Assembly: GCA_009780955.1 (NCBI GenBank)
Contig: WQZB01000011.1
Span: forward strand, 1-64,000
Reading direction: 5' to 3'
Length of the DNA stretch: 64,000 bases
Origin: Polyangiaceae bacterium
Lineage (GTDB): Bacteria > Myxococcota_A > Polyangia > Polyangiales > Polyangiaceae
This document shows, piece after piece, positions 9,865-18,600 of this stretch. The stretch's first letter is position 1. Each line of letters begins with the position of its first letter. The position numbers were made by a program, and so were the translations under genes. A model generated the notes under the pieces. It saw nothing but the letters and a program-made list of their open reading frames with translations. It searched no databases and was not told the origin of the DNA.

Positions 9865-10234
9865 GCGAGACCAACCAAGGACGCGATCACGCAACGAGCC
9901 CGACGAGGATTGCACGCGGCGAACTGTATCAGCGGTTGACGTGCCGCGTGATGGTGTGGCGTAGGCGTGGCGCGCTCTGCACCCAACGCGCGGCTTCCGG
10001 GCCGCTGTGTCGGCGTGACGCCCCATTTTGCCGCATAACAGGGCTCCATTCGCAATCTGCGAGGAAACTCCTTTACGGGCCTCGGTGAGACGTGGATTAT
10101 TGGCGAGTCATAGGGTGATAGGGTCGGTATCATTACGGTCGTGCTGCACGATTCCAATTGCATCGACCGCCCACTGCTTCAACGTTAGCTGGCGGTGCCC
10201 TACCGCTCATCACCGCATCACAAGGAGGCCTCCC

Positions 10235-10483
10235 TTGGCGAACGACAAGGACTCAATTTCCAACCTTCGCACCGAAAGCTCGAAAACCGACAAGCGGAAG
10301 CAAAGTCTGTACTTCCCCGAGTCAATGCTTCAGGAGATCAAAGAAGAGGCGGCGCGGCTTGACCGCTCGCTTTCTTGGGTTGTCCAGCGCGCCTGGAAGA
10401 TCTCACGCCTCGAGATAAAAAAACTTCCCAGCGTCAACGAAGTTGAAGGTGGCGAAGACGACAACGACGAGGCCTCCTCCTGA
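10235..10483 (+). CDS. TIGR04563-like ribbon-helix-helix-type small protein
   Basis: KRKQSLYFPESMLQEIKEEAARLDRSLSWVVQRAWKISRLEIKKLPS; TTG start preceded by AAGGAGG. Confidence 0.75.
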   Translation: MANDKDSISNLRTESSKTDKRKQSLYFPESMLQEIKEEAARLDRSLSWVVQRAWKISRLEIKKLPSVNEVEGGEDDNDEASS

Positions 10484-10515
10484 CCTCGCGTCTCGCGCCC
10501 GCATCTAGAACTAGA

Positions 10516-10637
10516 ACCGCTTTCAAGTTGACGCGAGTTCAAGACGGCGGCGAGGAGCGGACCGGAACAGCCTGCTTCGGCTTTGAGGACCGCACCGCAG
10601 CCGCCAACGCAGAAATCGTGTCAAATCGAAAGCGGTC
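10516..10637. repeat. Element A copy 1, MITE-like repeat with imperfect ~20-bp terminal inverted repeats
   Basis: ACCGCTTTCAAGTTGACGCGA ... TCGTGTCAAATCGAAAGCGGTC, with internal GAGGAGCGGACCGGAACAGCCTGCTTCGGCTTTGAGGACCGCACCGCAG shared with 16082-16204 and 20710-20834. Confidence 0.88.
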
Positions 10638-10706
10638 TTGCGGGCGTGGCGCGCGTTCGTGTTAGCGCATGCATACGCATGCTGCGGTGTGCTTTAAGGC
10701 TGCGTT

Positions 10707-11543
10707 ATGGAAGATCTAAAACGTAGCGCCGCTCGCACCACTCTCGCCGAGGGCTTCGCGCTTGCAGTACAGCCTGTAAGTGCGAGCACCATCACCACAG
10801 ATGCGAGCGGGCTTGTTGCTGGCACCGTAGTCATCGGCGAGGTGCCCTGCTATCGGGCCATGCCTGAAGGCGAAAGCAAGTGCCCGCTCGTGCTCGTTGT
10901 GCAGGAAATTTTCGGTGTGCACGAGCACATTCGAGATCTTTGCCGGCGTCTAGCCAAGGCTGGCTACATGGCGATTGCTCCGGAGCTTTTCGTACGCCAA
11001 GCCGACGTCTCGCAGATGAAAGACGTGCGTGAGATCCTCGATGTCGTGGCGAAAGCTTCCGACGATCAGATTTTGCGCGATTTCGACGCAGCAGTCGATT
11101 GGGCGGCCAAGAGCGGAAGGCTCGACGGCGATCGCGTTGCGATTGTTGGCTTCTGCTGGGGCGGTCGCGTTGCATGGCTTTATGCAGCGCATTCGCCGAT
11201 ACTGAAGGCTGCGGTCGCGTGGTACGGCCGGCTGTTGTACCCAACGAATGCTTTGCAACCAACGACCCCGATGGACGTGGCGTCGAATCTCAAAGCGCCA
11301 ACTTTAGGCCTTTACGCCGAGCACGATCCAAGCATTCCCGTCGAGCACGTCGACCAAATGCGAGCGCTGCTCAGCAAACCGGCCGAGCCGAACACCTCGA
11401 CGGCGGCGAAGGCATCCAAGATCGTTGTTTATCCTGGTGCAGGGCACGCCTTCAACGCCGACTATCGCCCGTCGTACAAAAAAGACGCGGCCGAAGATGG
11501 TTGGAGGCGCATGCTCGAGTGGTTCAAGAAAAACGGCGTGTGA
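10707..11543 (+). CDS. dienelactone hydrolase family protein
   Basis: LVVQEIFGVHEHIRDLCRRLAKAGYMAIAPELF, VGFCWGGRVAWLYA, GAGHAFNADYRPSY. Confidence 0.9.
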   Translation: MEDLKRSAARTTLAEGFALAVQPVSASTITTDASGLVAGTVVIGEVPCYRAMPEGESKCPLVLVVQEIFGVHEHIRDLCRRLAKAGYMAIAPELFVRQADVSQMKDVREILDVVAKASDDQILRDFDAAVDWAAKSGRLDGDRVAIVGFCWGGRVAWLYAAHSPILKAAVAWYGRLLYPTNALQPTTPMDVASNLKAPTLGLYAEHDPSIPVEHVDQMRALLSKPAEPNTSTAAKASKIVVYPGAGHAFNADYRPSYKKDAAEDGWRRMLEWFKKNGV

Positions 11544-11555
11544 TCCTTTCGCCGC

Positions 11556-11789
11556 TCATGCTTCTTTGGCGGAAGCCTCGTCGTTCTTCGCGTTGCCAGC
11601 TTTTGTTGCTTGCGCTGCTTTCTCGAGCTGTTTTTCGGGCGTCTCGTCGGTCGCTTCCTTCAAGCCTTGCTTGAAGTTCGCGATGCCCTGGCCGAGACCT
11701 TTGCCAACGTCCGCAATGCGTCTACCCCCGAAGAGCACGAGCGCGACGAGCGCGATGACAATGAGCTCTGTTGCGCCGACGTTCCCCAT
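11556..11789 (-). CDS. tatA: Sec-independent protein translocase TatA/TatE
   Basis: MGNVGATELIVIALVALVLFGGRRIADVGKGLGQGIANFKQGLKEA. Confidence 0.93.
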   Translation of the reverse strand: MGNVGATELIVIALVALVLFGGRRIADVGKGLGQGIANFKQGLKEATDETPEKQLEKAAQATKAGNAKNDEASAKEA

Positions 11790-11803
11790 GATGAGGCCTC
11801 CTT

Positions 11804-12910
11804 TTATGCTTTCCTACCAGCCCTGGGGCCATGCAGCAAGTCGACCGCTGCGAATGACGCCACGACGGAAGCGACTGCTGCGATAGGAACCAGCGCCAGA
11901 ACCACAAGCCACAGCCCTGGCGCTTCAGGCATGCGCAGTTCGAGCGCACGCAGAATGAAGAGCGCCGTGAGCGGTCCAACCGCGCCGAATCCGACCGCAG
12001 CAATGCTTCCGATCCATTTCCGGCGTAGCTTGAGCAAAGCGAAGAAAACCGCGCACGCAGCGCTGACACCCGATGTCGCGACAACGAGCGCGCGCACGGC
12101 TGGAGGCACCGAGCTAGCGCGCGCCCACGGAGCCATGCCCACGAGCGACAACGAGCCGCTGACGTGGACGCGAACGCGAAGGGCGGTGGCGGCAGCGCCC
12201 GCGCCTTCCGATGGCGCGAGGAGCAGGTATGCATCGTCGAGATCGATACGGCGCAGATCGTCGTTCACGTGAAGATTGGCGGCAGTGAACACGGCGCCGC
12301 CCATGGGCGCACGTCCAACGAGTCGCGCGGGACCCGTGCCGCAAAGCCATGTTGCCGAGACAAGAGGCACGGCGCGTGTGGTCGTGGTGCCGTCATGAAT
12401 CGCCTCGCATGCAGCGCGCCCGTCTTTCACCAAGGCGTCGACAACGCGACCGGGCGCTCTAGCATCGCGACCGAGTGCGAACGACGTCATCGCGAGCAAT
12501 AGAATGAAAAGCGCGGCCTGGGGCATGAGCCTCGCCATGGTACGTTCCGGCCGCTCGCCGAGGGTTGCCAGCACGAGCGCCTCGCCGCGCTCGACGAGCC
12601 CTTGCGCAACCAGTGCCCAACCAACGGGCCAGCCAGTAACAATGGCCGCTTCCGTTGCCACCGCGAGCAGGCTTTTGGCAAATGGCAGCAGCGTTGCCCA
12701 GGGGATGGTGGGGTCGAGCACCCAAGGCAAGAGCCGTACGCCGGTGCCGACCAGAGCTACGAGCAGCACGAGGCTGCACGCAACGCCCGCACCACGCAAC
12801 GCAACACGTGCGATGGGATCTCCGCAAATCCGTAGGGGCGCAGCATGCTGCGCCCCTAAACGCCGACCGCCTTGAACTCGCGTCAACTTGAAAGCGGAGA
12901 TGAGCCTCAT
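11804..12910 (-). CDS. hypothetical multi-pass membrane protein (start uncertain; repeats A/B overlie the putative N-terminal region)
   Basis: Long ORF with several hydrophobic segments. Residues GAQHAAPLR of the track ORF are encoded by the REP at 12832-12859, so the true start may be downstream (for example TTG near 12799). Confidence 0.55.
   Translation of the reverse strand: MRLISAFKLTRVQGGRRLGAQHAAPLRICGDPIARVALRGAGVACSLVLLVALVGTGVRLLPWVLDPTIPWATLLPFAKSLLAVATEAAIVTGWPVGWALVAQGLVERGEALVLATLGERPERTMARLMPQAALFILLLAMTSFALGRDARAPGRVVDALVKDGRAACEAIHDGTTTTRAVPLVSATWLCGTGPARLVGRAPMGGAVFTAANLHVNDDLRRIDLDDAYLLLAPSEGAGAAATALRVRVHVSGSLSLVGMAPWARASSVPPAVRALVVATSGVSAACAVFFALLKLRRKWIGSIAAVGFGAVGPLTALFILRALELRMPEAPGLWLVVLALVPIAAVASVVASFAAVDLLHGPRAGRKA
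12832..12897. repeat. Element B REP palindrome (12832-12859) joined to a half element A (12860-12897)
   Basis: GTAGGGGCGCAGCATGCTGCGCCCCTAA followed by GCCGACCGCCTTGAACTCGCGTCAACTTGAAAGCGG. Confidence 0.85.
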
Positions 12911-12929
12911 GATAGCGTTGGACATCCCA

Positions 12930-13505
12930 ATGCGGGCTTTCGTCTTCAACGCTACTACAGCCATCGCGGCGCTCGGCGTTCTCGCCTTGCCTCGCGCAGC
13001 TTGCGCTGACGACGTATCGGCCACTGGCAAGGGCGCTGTTGGCGGGGCGCTCGTTGGCAGCGAGATCGTCGTCTTTGGCGAAGCTCTGTTCGGCGTGCGT
13101 TCAACGCCGGCCTACATTCTTGGTGCTGTTGGTGGCGCTGCCGCAGGTGGCGTTGCTGGCTACTTTGTTGAGCAGGGCGCGAGTAGCGGGCGAGTGCCCT
13201 CGTACTTGCTCGCTGGCGGTCTTGCGCTCGTGATTCCGGCCATTGTCATTGCGCTCAACGAAACACGTTACGTGCCCTCCCAAGCTGCGTCTTCGGGTGC
13301 TCGAGCTGCGGGCGGTGGTGGCGTGAAAATCCCTCCGTCGTTATTCAATGTACGCGATTCGGAATTCGTTGTCGGTCTTCCAGTGCCTGAGGTGCGTCCG
13401 CTGTTTACCGCGGCCACCGCGGCGCAGAGCAATGCCTTTGCGGTGCGCAATTCGGGTAGTCCAGGTAATGAGGTCAACTTTCCTATTGTTGCCCTTCAAT
13501 TCTGA
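12930..13505 (+). CDS. hypothetical secreted/envelope protein
   Basis: Signal peptide-like N-terminus MRAFVFNATTAIAALGVLALPRAACAD; Gly/Ala-rich hydrophobic segments. Confidence 0.6.
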   Translation: MRAFVFNATTAIAALGVLALPRAACADDVSATGKGAVGGALVGSEIVVFGEALFGVRSTPAYILGAVGGAAAGGVAGYFVEQGASSGRVPSYLLAGGLALVIPAIVIALNETRYVPSQAASSGARAAGGGGVKIPPSLFNVRDSEFVVGLPVPEVRPLFTAATAAQSNAFAVRNSGSPGNEVNFPIVALQF

Positions 13506-13749
13506 TTGATTGCCTGAGTTGATTGCGAGTGTGGGGCGATTGCAGCCAAGCAGTGGCTACGGCTGACACATCCCTCTTCGGCCTCTGCGGTGGGTAATTG
13601 TGCGGTTGCGCTTGCAATAGCCCGTGAGGCTGGTTCGCTATATCCTTAGGAAAAACCTTGGCTTGTCGCGACCCTGGTGCGCCATTGGGCGCCACCGCAA
13701 AAGGCAAGTCCGATCCCGAATATGTTCGATTAGCCCTGAAGGAGTACCG

Positions 13750-15510
13750 GTGAATACCGCGCGCAACGCGAACAAATTGCGAGATCCCGCGCTCGGGCGC
13801 GTGATTGCTGGACGCTACCGGCTCGAAGCCCGTGCAGGCGAAGGCGGCATGGGCATTGTGTACCGCGCTCGTCACGTTCTGATCGATCGCGTTGTCGCGC
13901 TCAAGCTAATTCGGCCTGATTTGCGCGGCGAAACGCACCTTCGTGCATGGATGCTTCGTGAAGCGCGTGCGGCCAACCGCGTTGACCATGCGCACATCAT
14001 TGACATTCACGACATTGGCGAAACCGAAGAAGGCGAGCTTTACCTCGTCATGGAATACCTGGTTGGTACCTCGCTTTCGAGCGTGCTCGCCAAAGGGCCC
14101 ATGCCGCTTTCACGCGGCGTCGACATCCTCGAGCAAATGTGCGCCGCTCTTGCGCGCGCTCACGACCTTGGCGTGGTGCATCGCGATCTCAAGAGCGACA
14201 ACATTCTTCTTTTGACCCGGGGCGGCCGGAAAGACTTTGTGAAAATCCTTGATTTCGGTCTTGCCCATCTCGCCATGGACCCGCGCCTCTCACCCAAGGG
14301 CGCCGTGTTTGGAACGCCCGAGTACATGTCGCCCGAGCAGGCGCGAGGCGAAGAAGCCGGCCCGCCGAGCGATTTGTACGCGCTAGGTGTTCTTTTTTTC
14401 GAGATGCTGACGGGAACGCTGCCTTTTGGGTCGACCGATCGCGAGACGTTGCTCGAAATGCAGCGGAGCAAGGGCGCGCCAAAGCCGTCGACGATCAAGC
14501 CGGACGTGCACCCACGGGCCGAGGCCATCGTGCTCAAGCTTCTCGAGAAGGACCGACATAAGCGCTACCAAGATGCGCACCACCTGCACGAGGAGCTCAA
14601 GGCTCTGCAGCGCTCGCTTCCTTCGGCGTTGCCGCAGACACCATGGGAGGTCCAGCAGGCAGCACAAGAAAGCCACCTCGCTCCGCCGCCGCCGTCCCCG
14701 CAATCTCCAGGCGTGATTGAGTGGGCCAATCGCGCCGCACTCTTTTCGCGCATGGTGAGTAGAGTGTATGCTGCAGACAGTTTGCCGACGGAGGTGCATG
14801 CGGCGCTGACGCAGTCGTGGGACCTCGCATCGCGCGCCGCGCGGCTCGAAGGCGAGGTGGCGAGCCACACGCGCATGCTCGAGTCGCTCGAGCGCCGCGG
14901 CCGTGCGCTTCGCGCCGAGATTGGCCGTAAGGTCGAAGAGCTCGCCCACGAGGAGTCGCGTGCGCTGCGGGATGCCGCCTCCGAGCAGCACGAAGTCACG
15001 CGTCTTGCTGCGCTCGTGCAGGTGGCGGAGCGCGCCGCCGGGGTAGCCAAAGAGCAGGCGGACGAAGCCACGCATCTGAACACCAGCTCGCTGCTGCGTG
15101 CGGTTTACGAACGCTCGGGCGCTACCTCGGCGATGCTCGAGGCGCGTCGCGAGGCGCTCACTTTGTGCCAGCAGAAAGCCCATATCAAAGATGCGCACGC
15201 GAAAGAGCTTCGTCGGCAGATCGACGAGCTTCGTGCGCAGCTTGCACGCTACGCCGAGGCCCTCGAGGAAGATCTGGCTGCCGCGCGAGAGAAGGTCACT
15301 TCCCGCACGCGCGAGGGAATTGCCCTCGAGAAGTCGTTTTGCGACGTGTCCAATCTTCTGCTCAACCACCTCAAGCCCAAACCCGAGGTACGCGATCTGG
15401 TCGCCGAGTTATTGTCAGCGATGAACGGATCGGCAACGCCCAACATGGTCGTGAAAACTAGCGGGCTTGCGTCCGGCGCAATTCCAGAAAGCCGCCGTTT
15501 ATCAGGATAG
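13750..15510 (+). CDS. Ser/Thr protein kinase (Hanks type) with C-terminal coiled coil
   Basis: GRYRLEARAGEGGMGIVYRARH, VHRDLKSDNILL, DFGLAHLA, GTPEYMSPEQARG; RBS AAGGAG upstream of GTG at 13750. Confidence 0.93.
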   Translation: MNTARNANKLRDPALGRVIAGRYRLEARAGEGGMGIVYRARHVLIDRVVALKLIRPDLRGETHLRAWMLREARAANRVDHAHIIDIHDIGETEEGELYLVMEYLVGTSLSSVLAKGPMPLSRGVDILEQMCAALARAHDLGVVHRDLKSDNILLLTRGGRKDFVKILDFGLAHLAMDPRLSPKGAVFGTPEYMSPEQARGEEAGPPSDLYALGVLFFEMLTGTLPFGSTDRETLLEMQRSKGAPKPSTIKPDVHPRAEAIVLKLLEKDRHKRYQDAHHLHEELKALQRSLPSALPQTPWEVQQAAQESHLAPPPPSPQSPGVIEWANRAALFSRMVSRVYAADSLPTEVHAALTQSWDLASRAARLEGEVASHTRMLESLERRGRALRAEIGRKVEELAHEESRALRDAASEQHEVTRLAALVQVAERAAGVAKEQADEATHLNTSSLLRAVYERSGATSAMLEARREALTLCQQKAHIKDAHAKELRRQIDELRAQLARYAEALEEDLAAAREKVTSRTREGIALEKSFCDVSNLLLNHLKPKPEVRDLVAELLSAMNGSATPNMVVKTSGLASGAIPESRRLSG

Positions 15511-15559
15511 CCAGGATAGCCGGAACGACGCCGCCCAACGCGCTACAATCGGCTGCCCA

Positions 15560-16093
15560 ATGAATTGCATCGCTGCCGCTGCGCTTGCTGCAACCGTGCT
15601 TCTCCTCGCTGCGTGTGGGGCAAGCGCGCCGCCGCCTGCGGACGCCCATGGCGCCAATGATGCTGCTGCCCCTGCCGCCAATGCCACAGGCGGCGAAGTG
15701 CGCGCAGTGTTGCCGGAAGATGCCGCTGCACCTGCTTCCGCCGATGCAGGTGCGCCTTCTTCTGCAGGTGCACCTGACGCGGCCGCACCCGCGCCAAACG
15801 ACGAGTGCACGCCCATTGCGATGGATTTCGAAAAGCGTGCGCGCCCAATGCTCAAGGCGTGCTACCGCGAAGGGAAAAGGAAAGATCCGAATCTTACCGG
15901 CACTATCAAGCTTACGTTCAGCATCAATGTGGTCGGCAAAATCACATCCCCCACGATTGCTGAAAATACGCTGCCGGATCAGGTTGCACAGTGCATGCTT
16001 CTGGTCATCGAGAAAACGCCCATGCCCGAGGCCTCGAAGTGTCCTGGCAAGGTGCTCACCATCCCACTCGAATTCCCAACTAGACCGCTTTGA
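15560..16093 (+). CDS. lipoprotein with AgmX/PglI C-terminal-like domain
   Basis: Lipobox LLLAACGAS; MLKACYREGKRKDPNLTGTIKLTFSINVVGKI. Stop codon lies inside element A copy 2. Confidence 0.8.
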   Translation: MNCIAAAALAATVLLLAACGASAPPPADAHGANDAAAPAANATGGEVRAVLPEDAAAPASADAGAPSSAGAPDAAAPAPNDECTPIAMDFEKRARPMLKACYREGKRKDPNLTGTIKLTFSINVVGKITSPTIAENTLPDQVAQCMLLVIEKTPMPEASKCPGKVLTIPLEFPTRPL

Positions 16094-16204
16094 TTTGACG
16101 CGATTTCTGCGTTGACGGCTGCGGTGCGGTCCTCAAAGCCGAAGCAGGCTATTCCGGTCCGCTCCTCGCCGTCGCCTTGAATTCGCGTCAACTGAAAGCG
16201 GTCT
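16082..16204. repeat. Element A copy 2 (inverted orientation)
   Basis: AGACCGCTTTGATTTGACGCGATT ... AATTCGCGTCAACTGAAAGCGGTCT, internal GGACCGGAATAGCCTGCTTCGGCTTTGAGGACCGCACCGCAGCCG on the minus strand. Confidence 0.88.
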
Positions 16205-16210
16205 CACCTG

Positions 16211-17503
16211 CTACGGATAACCGATGACGCCGACGGGCGAGAATCCGTTGTCGGTCGTGCCGTCGCCGAGCTGACCATTTGTGTTTTCGCCCCAGCAAAC
16301 GATGGCTCCGCCGTTGGTTGGTGCGCACGAGTGGTTTCCACCAGCGCCGATGTCACGCGCGGTGCTGATGATCCCCGAAACGTTGACGGGCGAGGCCTGC
16401 GGTTGAAAACGTGCATTATGCACGTTTCCGTCGCCGAGCTGTCCTTCGTCGCCGCGCCCCCAGCAGCTTATCTGGTGGTTGCGTGTGAGCGCGCAAACGT
16501 GTTCGGCTCCAGCGGCGATCTCCAGCGCATCCACGCCGTCAACGGCAGCGGGCGTTTCGCTGGGCGTTACGCTCGCCACGCCGGTGCCGAGCTGCCCGGT
16601 ATCGTTTGCGCCCCAGCACGAGACAGAACCATTCTGCAGGAGCGCACATGTCGAGCGGCTCGTGGCAGCAACCGATGTAGCGTCGGTGATGAAGGGCACT
16701 GGCTGCGGCGTAAGGCTGTCGGCACCGTCTTCGCCAAGTTGATGAGATGCGTCGCCTCCCCAGCAGAATACCTGCCCTTGCGAGACCGCGCACGCATGGC
16801 TCTGGCCGGCCGCGAGTGCGGTTACGTTGGAAAGACTGCTGACCGTGGTGGGTGGCACGCGCTGCGCCTTCGAGCCGTTGCCGATTTGCCCCGCGCTGCC
16901 ATCGCCCCAACACACGACCGAACCTAAATATTGTATGATACATGTAAAAGCATCGCCCGCGGCAACGTCCACCGCGTCCGAGACATTTGGAACGGCATGA
17001 GGCGAAGGCGCCATGGATGGTTGGTCGCGACCAAGCTGTCCGTTGCGATTGTCGCCCCAGCATGAAACATGACCCGTCGCGTGCACCACGCACGTGTGGC
17101 GTTGGCCAGACGCGATCGCAACGGCGTCGAGGATTCCGACGTCCTGTTCGGTTGGATGCATGCTCTCGGTCGTTATGCCAGTGCCAAGCTGCCCGGCGCT
17201 GTTGTCGCCCCAGCACTGAACCGTACCGTCTGGCTTGAGCGCGCACGTGTGCGCGGCACCGGGTGCAACCTTGATGACATCTGGCTGCAAGCCGCTGCGA
17301 AGGGAGCTATCAAGATCGCTTTCGGTGCCGGAGGTGCCAGAGTCGTTCGCGTTGGCGTCGCCGGTTGTCTCGTTTGCCTCGCTTGCGTTGTCGTCACTAG
17401 ATGGCAGATCGTGAACGCCGACGATGGCGCTGCACGCCGAAAGCACCCCAATCGACTGCGCGGTGCCAAGAACCCAAGCGAGCCATGTCCTCTGGCGCAT
17501 CAT
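16211..17503 (-). CDS. RCC1-repeat lipoprotein
   Basis: Repeated HTCALKPDGTVQCWGDNSAGQLGTG-type units; N-terminus with SVGVLSACSAIVG-like lipobox. Confidence 0.88.
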   Translation of the reverse strand: MMRQRTWLAWVLGTAQSIGVLSACSAIVGVHDLPSSDDNASEANETTGDANANDSGTSGTESDLDSSLRSGLQPDVIKVAPGAAHTCALKPDGTVQCWGDNSAGQLGTGITTESMHPTEQDVGILDAVAIASGQRHTCVVHATGHVSCWGDNRNGQLGRDQPSMAPSPHAVPNVSDAVDVAAGDAFTCIIQYLGSVVCWGDGSAGQIGNGSKAQRVPPTTVSSLSNVTALAAGQSHACAVSQGQVFCWGGDASHQLGEDGADSLTPQPVPFITDATSVAATSRSTCALLQNGSVSCWGANDTGQLGTGVASVTPSETPAAVDGVDALEIAAGAEHVCALTRNHQISCWGRGDEGQLGDGNVHNARFQPQASPVNVSGIISTARDIGAGGNHSCAPTNGGAIVCWGENTNGQLGDGTTDNGFSPVGVIGYP

Positions 17504-18585
17504 AATGTCCCCGCGATGAAGATGGTTCCAAGACCCACGCCAAGCTCCAATCGAGATCGTGGGCGCTCGCTCGCTCGCGATCGCGATTGGACGACTTGGT
17601 CGATTACACCGGCAGAGTGGTTCTTCGGTGCTGCAAAGGTAACGATGAATCCGCCCGCAAGCAGCGCGCCGCCGGCAAGGAACGCGCCGGTGGAAATAGC
17701 CCCCGTGGTCTTTGCACGCTGCGCGAGATCCACTCCGCCCTGATCGCAGCCCGCGTTGGTGCAGTGCTGCTGTGCCTTTGACCACGTCGACATCGTTTGA
17801 AGACCGAAAAATGTGCCGGCGCCGACGCCGACGATTCCGGTAGCGATCGCGATGTAGCCGACCGTGTGATGCGTGCGGCTCGCATCGCTGTTCCAGTCGA
17901 CGCCTTTGTTGGAACGATTGCCTTGCGGTGCTTCTGGCGCTTGTGGCGTGGGCTGCTCGTCGCCAAGCGTTGGGATTTCGATCGCAAACGCGCGCTCAAA
18001 ATGAGTTGCGTCGCTCGCATCAATTTCTCTAACGAATTTTTTCTTGCCCGCGGCCGTTGCCTCCACGGTGTGCTTGCCCGGGTCAATGGGGATCGCAGTG
18101 CCAAGCACGGCGTGGTCGATTTCGTTGCCATCGATCTTCACGGTCACGTGTGGCACGTGTGGCGCGATTGGCTCTTGGCTTGTGATGGTGAGGCGAATGA
18201 GCTGGGGCTCGATTCTTTCCGCGCGATCGCGCGCCATTTTCTCTCGGCTTTGTTGGCCAAGGCGCTTTGCCAAGGCAATGGCCTCGTGAAAACGCGTCCA
18301 CGCACTTGCCGACTGGCCGATGTTTTCGTAGCAATCGGCAAGATTTATGAGAGCGCCGAACGCTGGTGCAAGCTTGTAGCTTGCAAGAAACTTTGGGCAC
18401 GCCTCAGCGTAGTGGCCTGCGCGAGACAGCTTGAATGCTTCTTGGAACGCCGACTCGGCCATTGTGACTGCTACACTTGGAGGATCGGCGGCATGCGCGA
18501 CCGATTCCGTCGATGCGATGAGCAACATCGACGCGGCAACAGCGGACGCGCGGACGCGCCCCGACAAGGCATGCAACATTGACAT
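17500..18585 (-). CDS. TPR/tetratricopeptide-like secreted protein (myxobacterial type)
   Basis: Signal peptide; AFQEAFKLSRAGHYAEACPKFLASYKLAPAFGALINLADCYENIGQSASAWTRFHEAI; PEGA-like DGNEI..IPIDPGKHTVEATAAGKK. Confidence 0.8.
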   Translation of the reverse strand: MSMLHALSGRVRASAVAASMLLIASTESVAHAADPPSVAVTMAESAFQEAFKLSRAGHYAEACPKFLASYKLAPAFGALINLADCYENIGQSASAWTRFHEAIALAKRLGQQSREKMARDRAERIEPQLIRLTITSQEPIAPHVPHVTVKIDGNEIDHAVLGTAIPIDPGKHTVEATAAGKKKFVREIDASDATHFERAFAIEIPTLGDEQPTPQAPEAPQGNRSNKGVDWNSDASRTHHTVGYIAIATGIVGVGAGTFFGLQTMSTWSKAQQHCTNAGCDQGGVDLAQRAKTTGAISTGAFLAGGALLAGGFIVTFAAPKNHSAGVIDQVVQSRSRASERPRSRLELGVGLGTIFIAGTL

Positions 18586-18600
18586 GGCTGCCTCGTGATC

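Noticed and set aside
13506-13749. Possible c-di-GMP or other riboswitch upstream of the kinase
   Set aside because: Some GC-rich stems but no match to the conserved cores I know; not supportable without a covariance search.
14383-15369. 328-aa minus-strand ORF inside the kinase gene
   Set aside because: Antisense shadow ORF; no recognisable domain.
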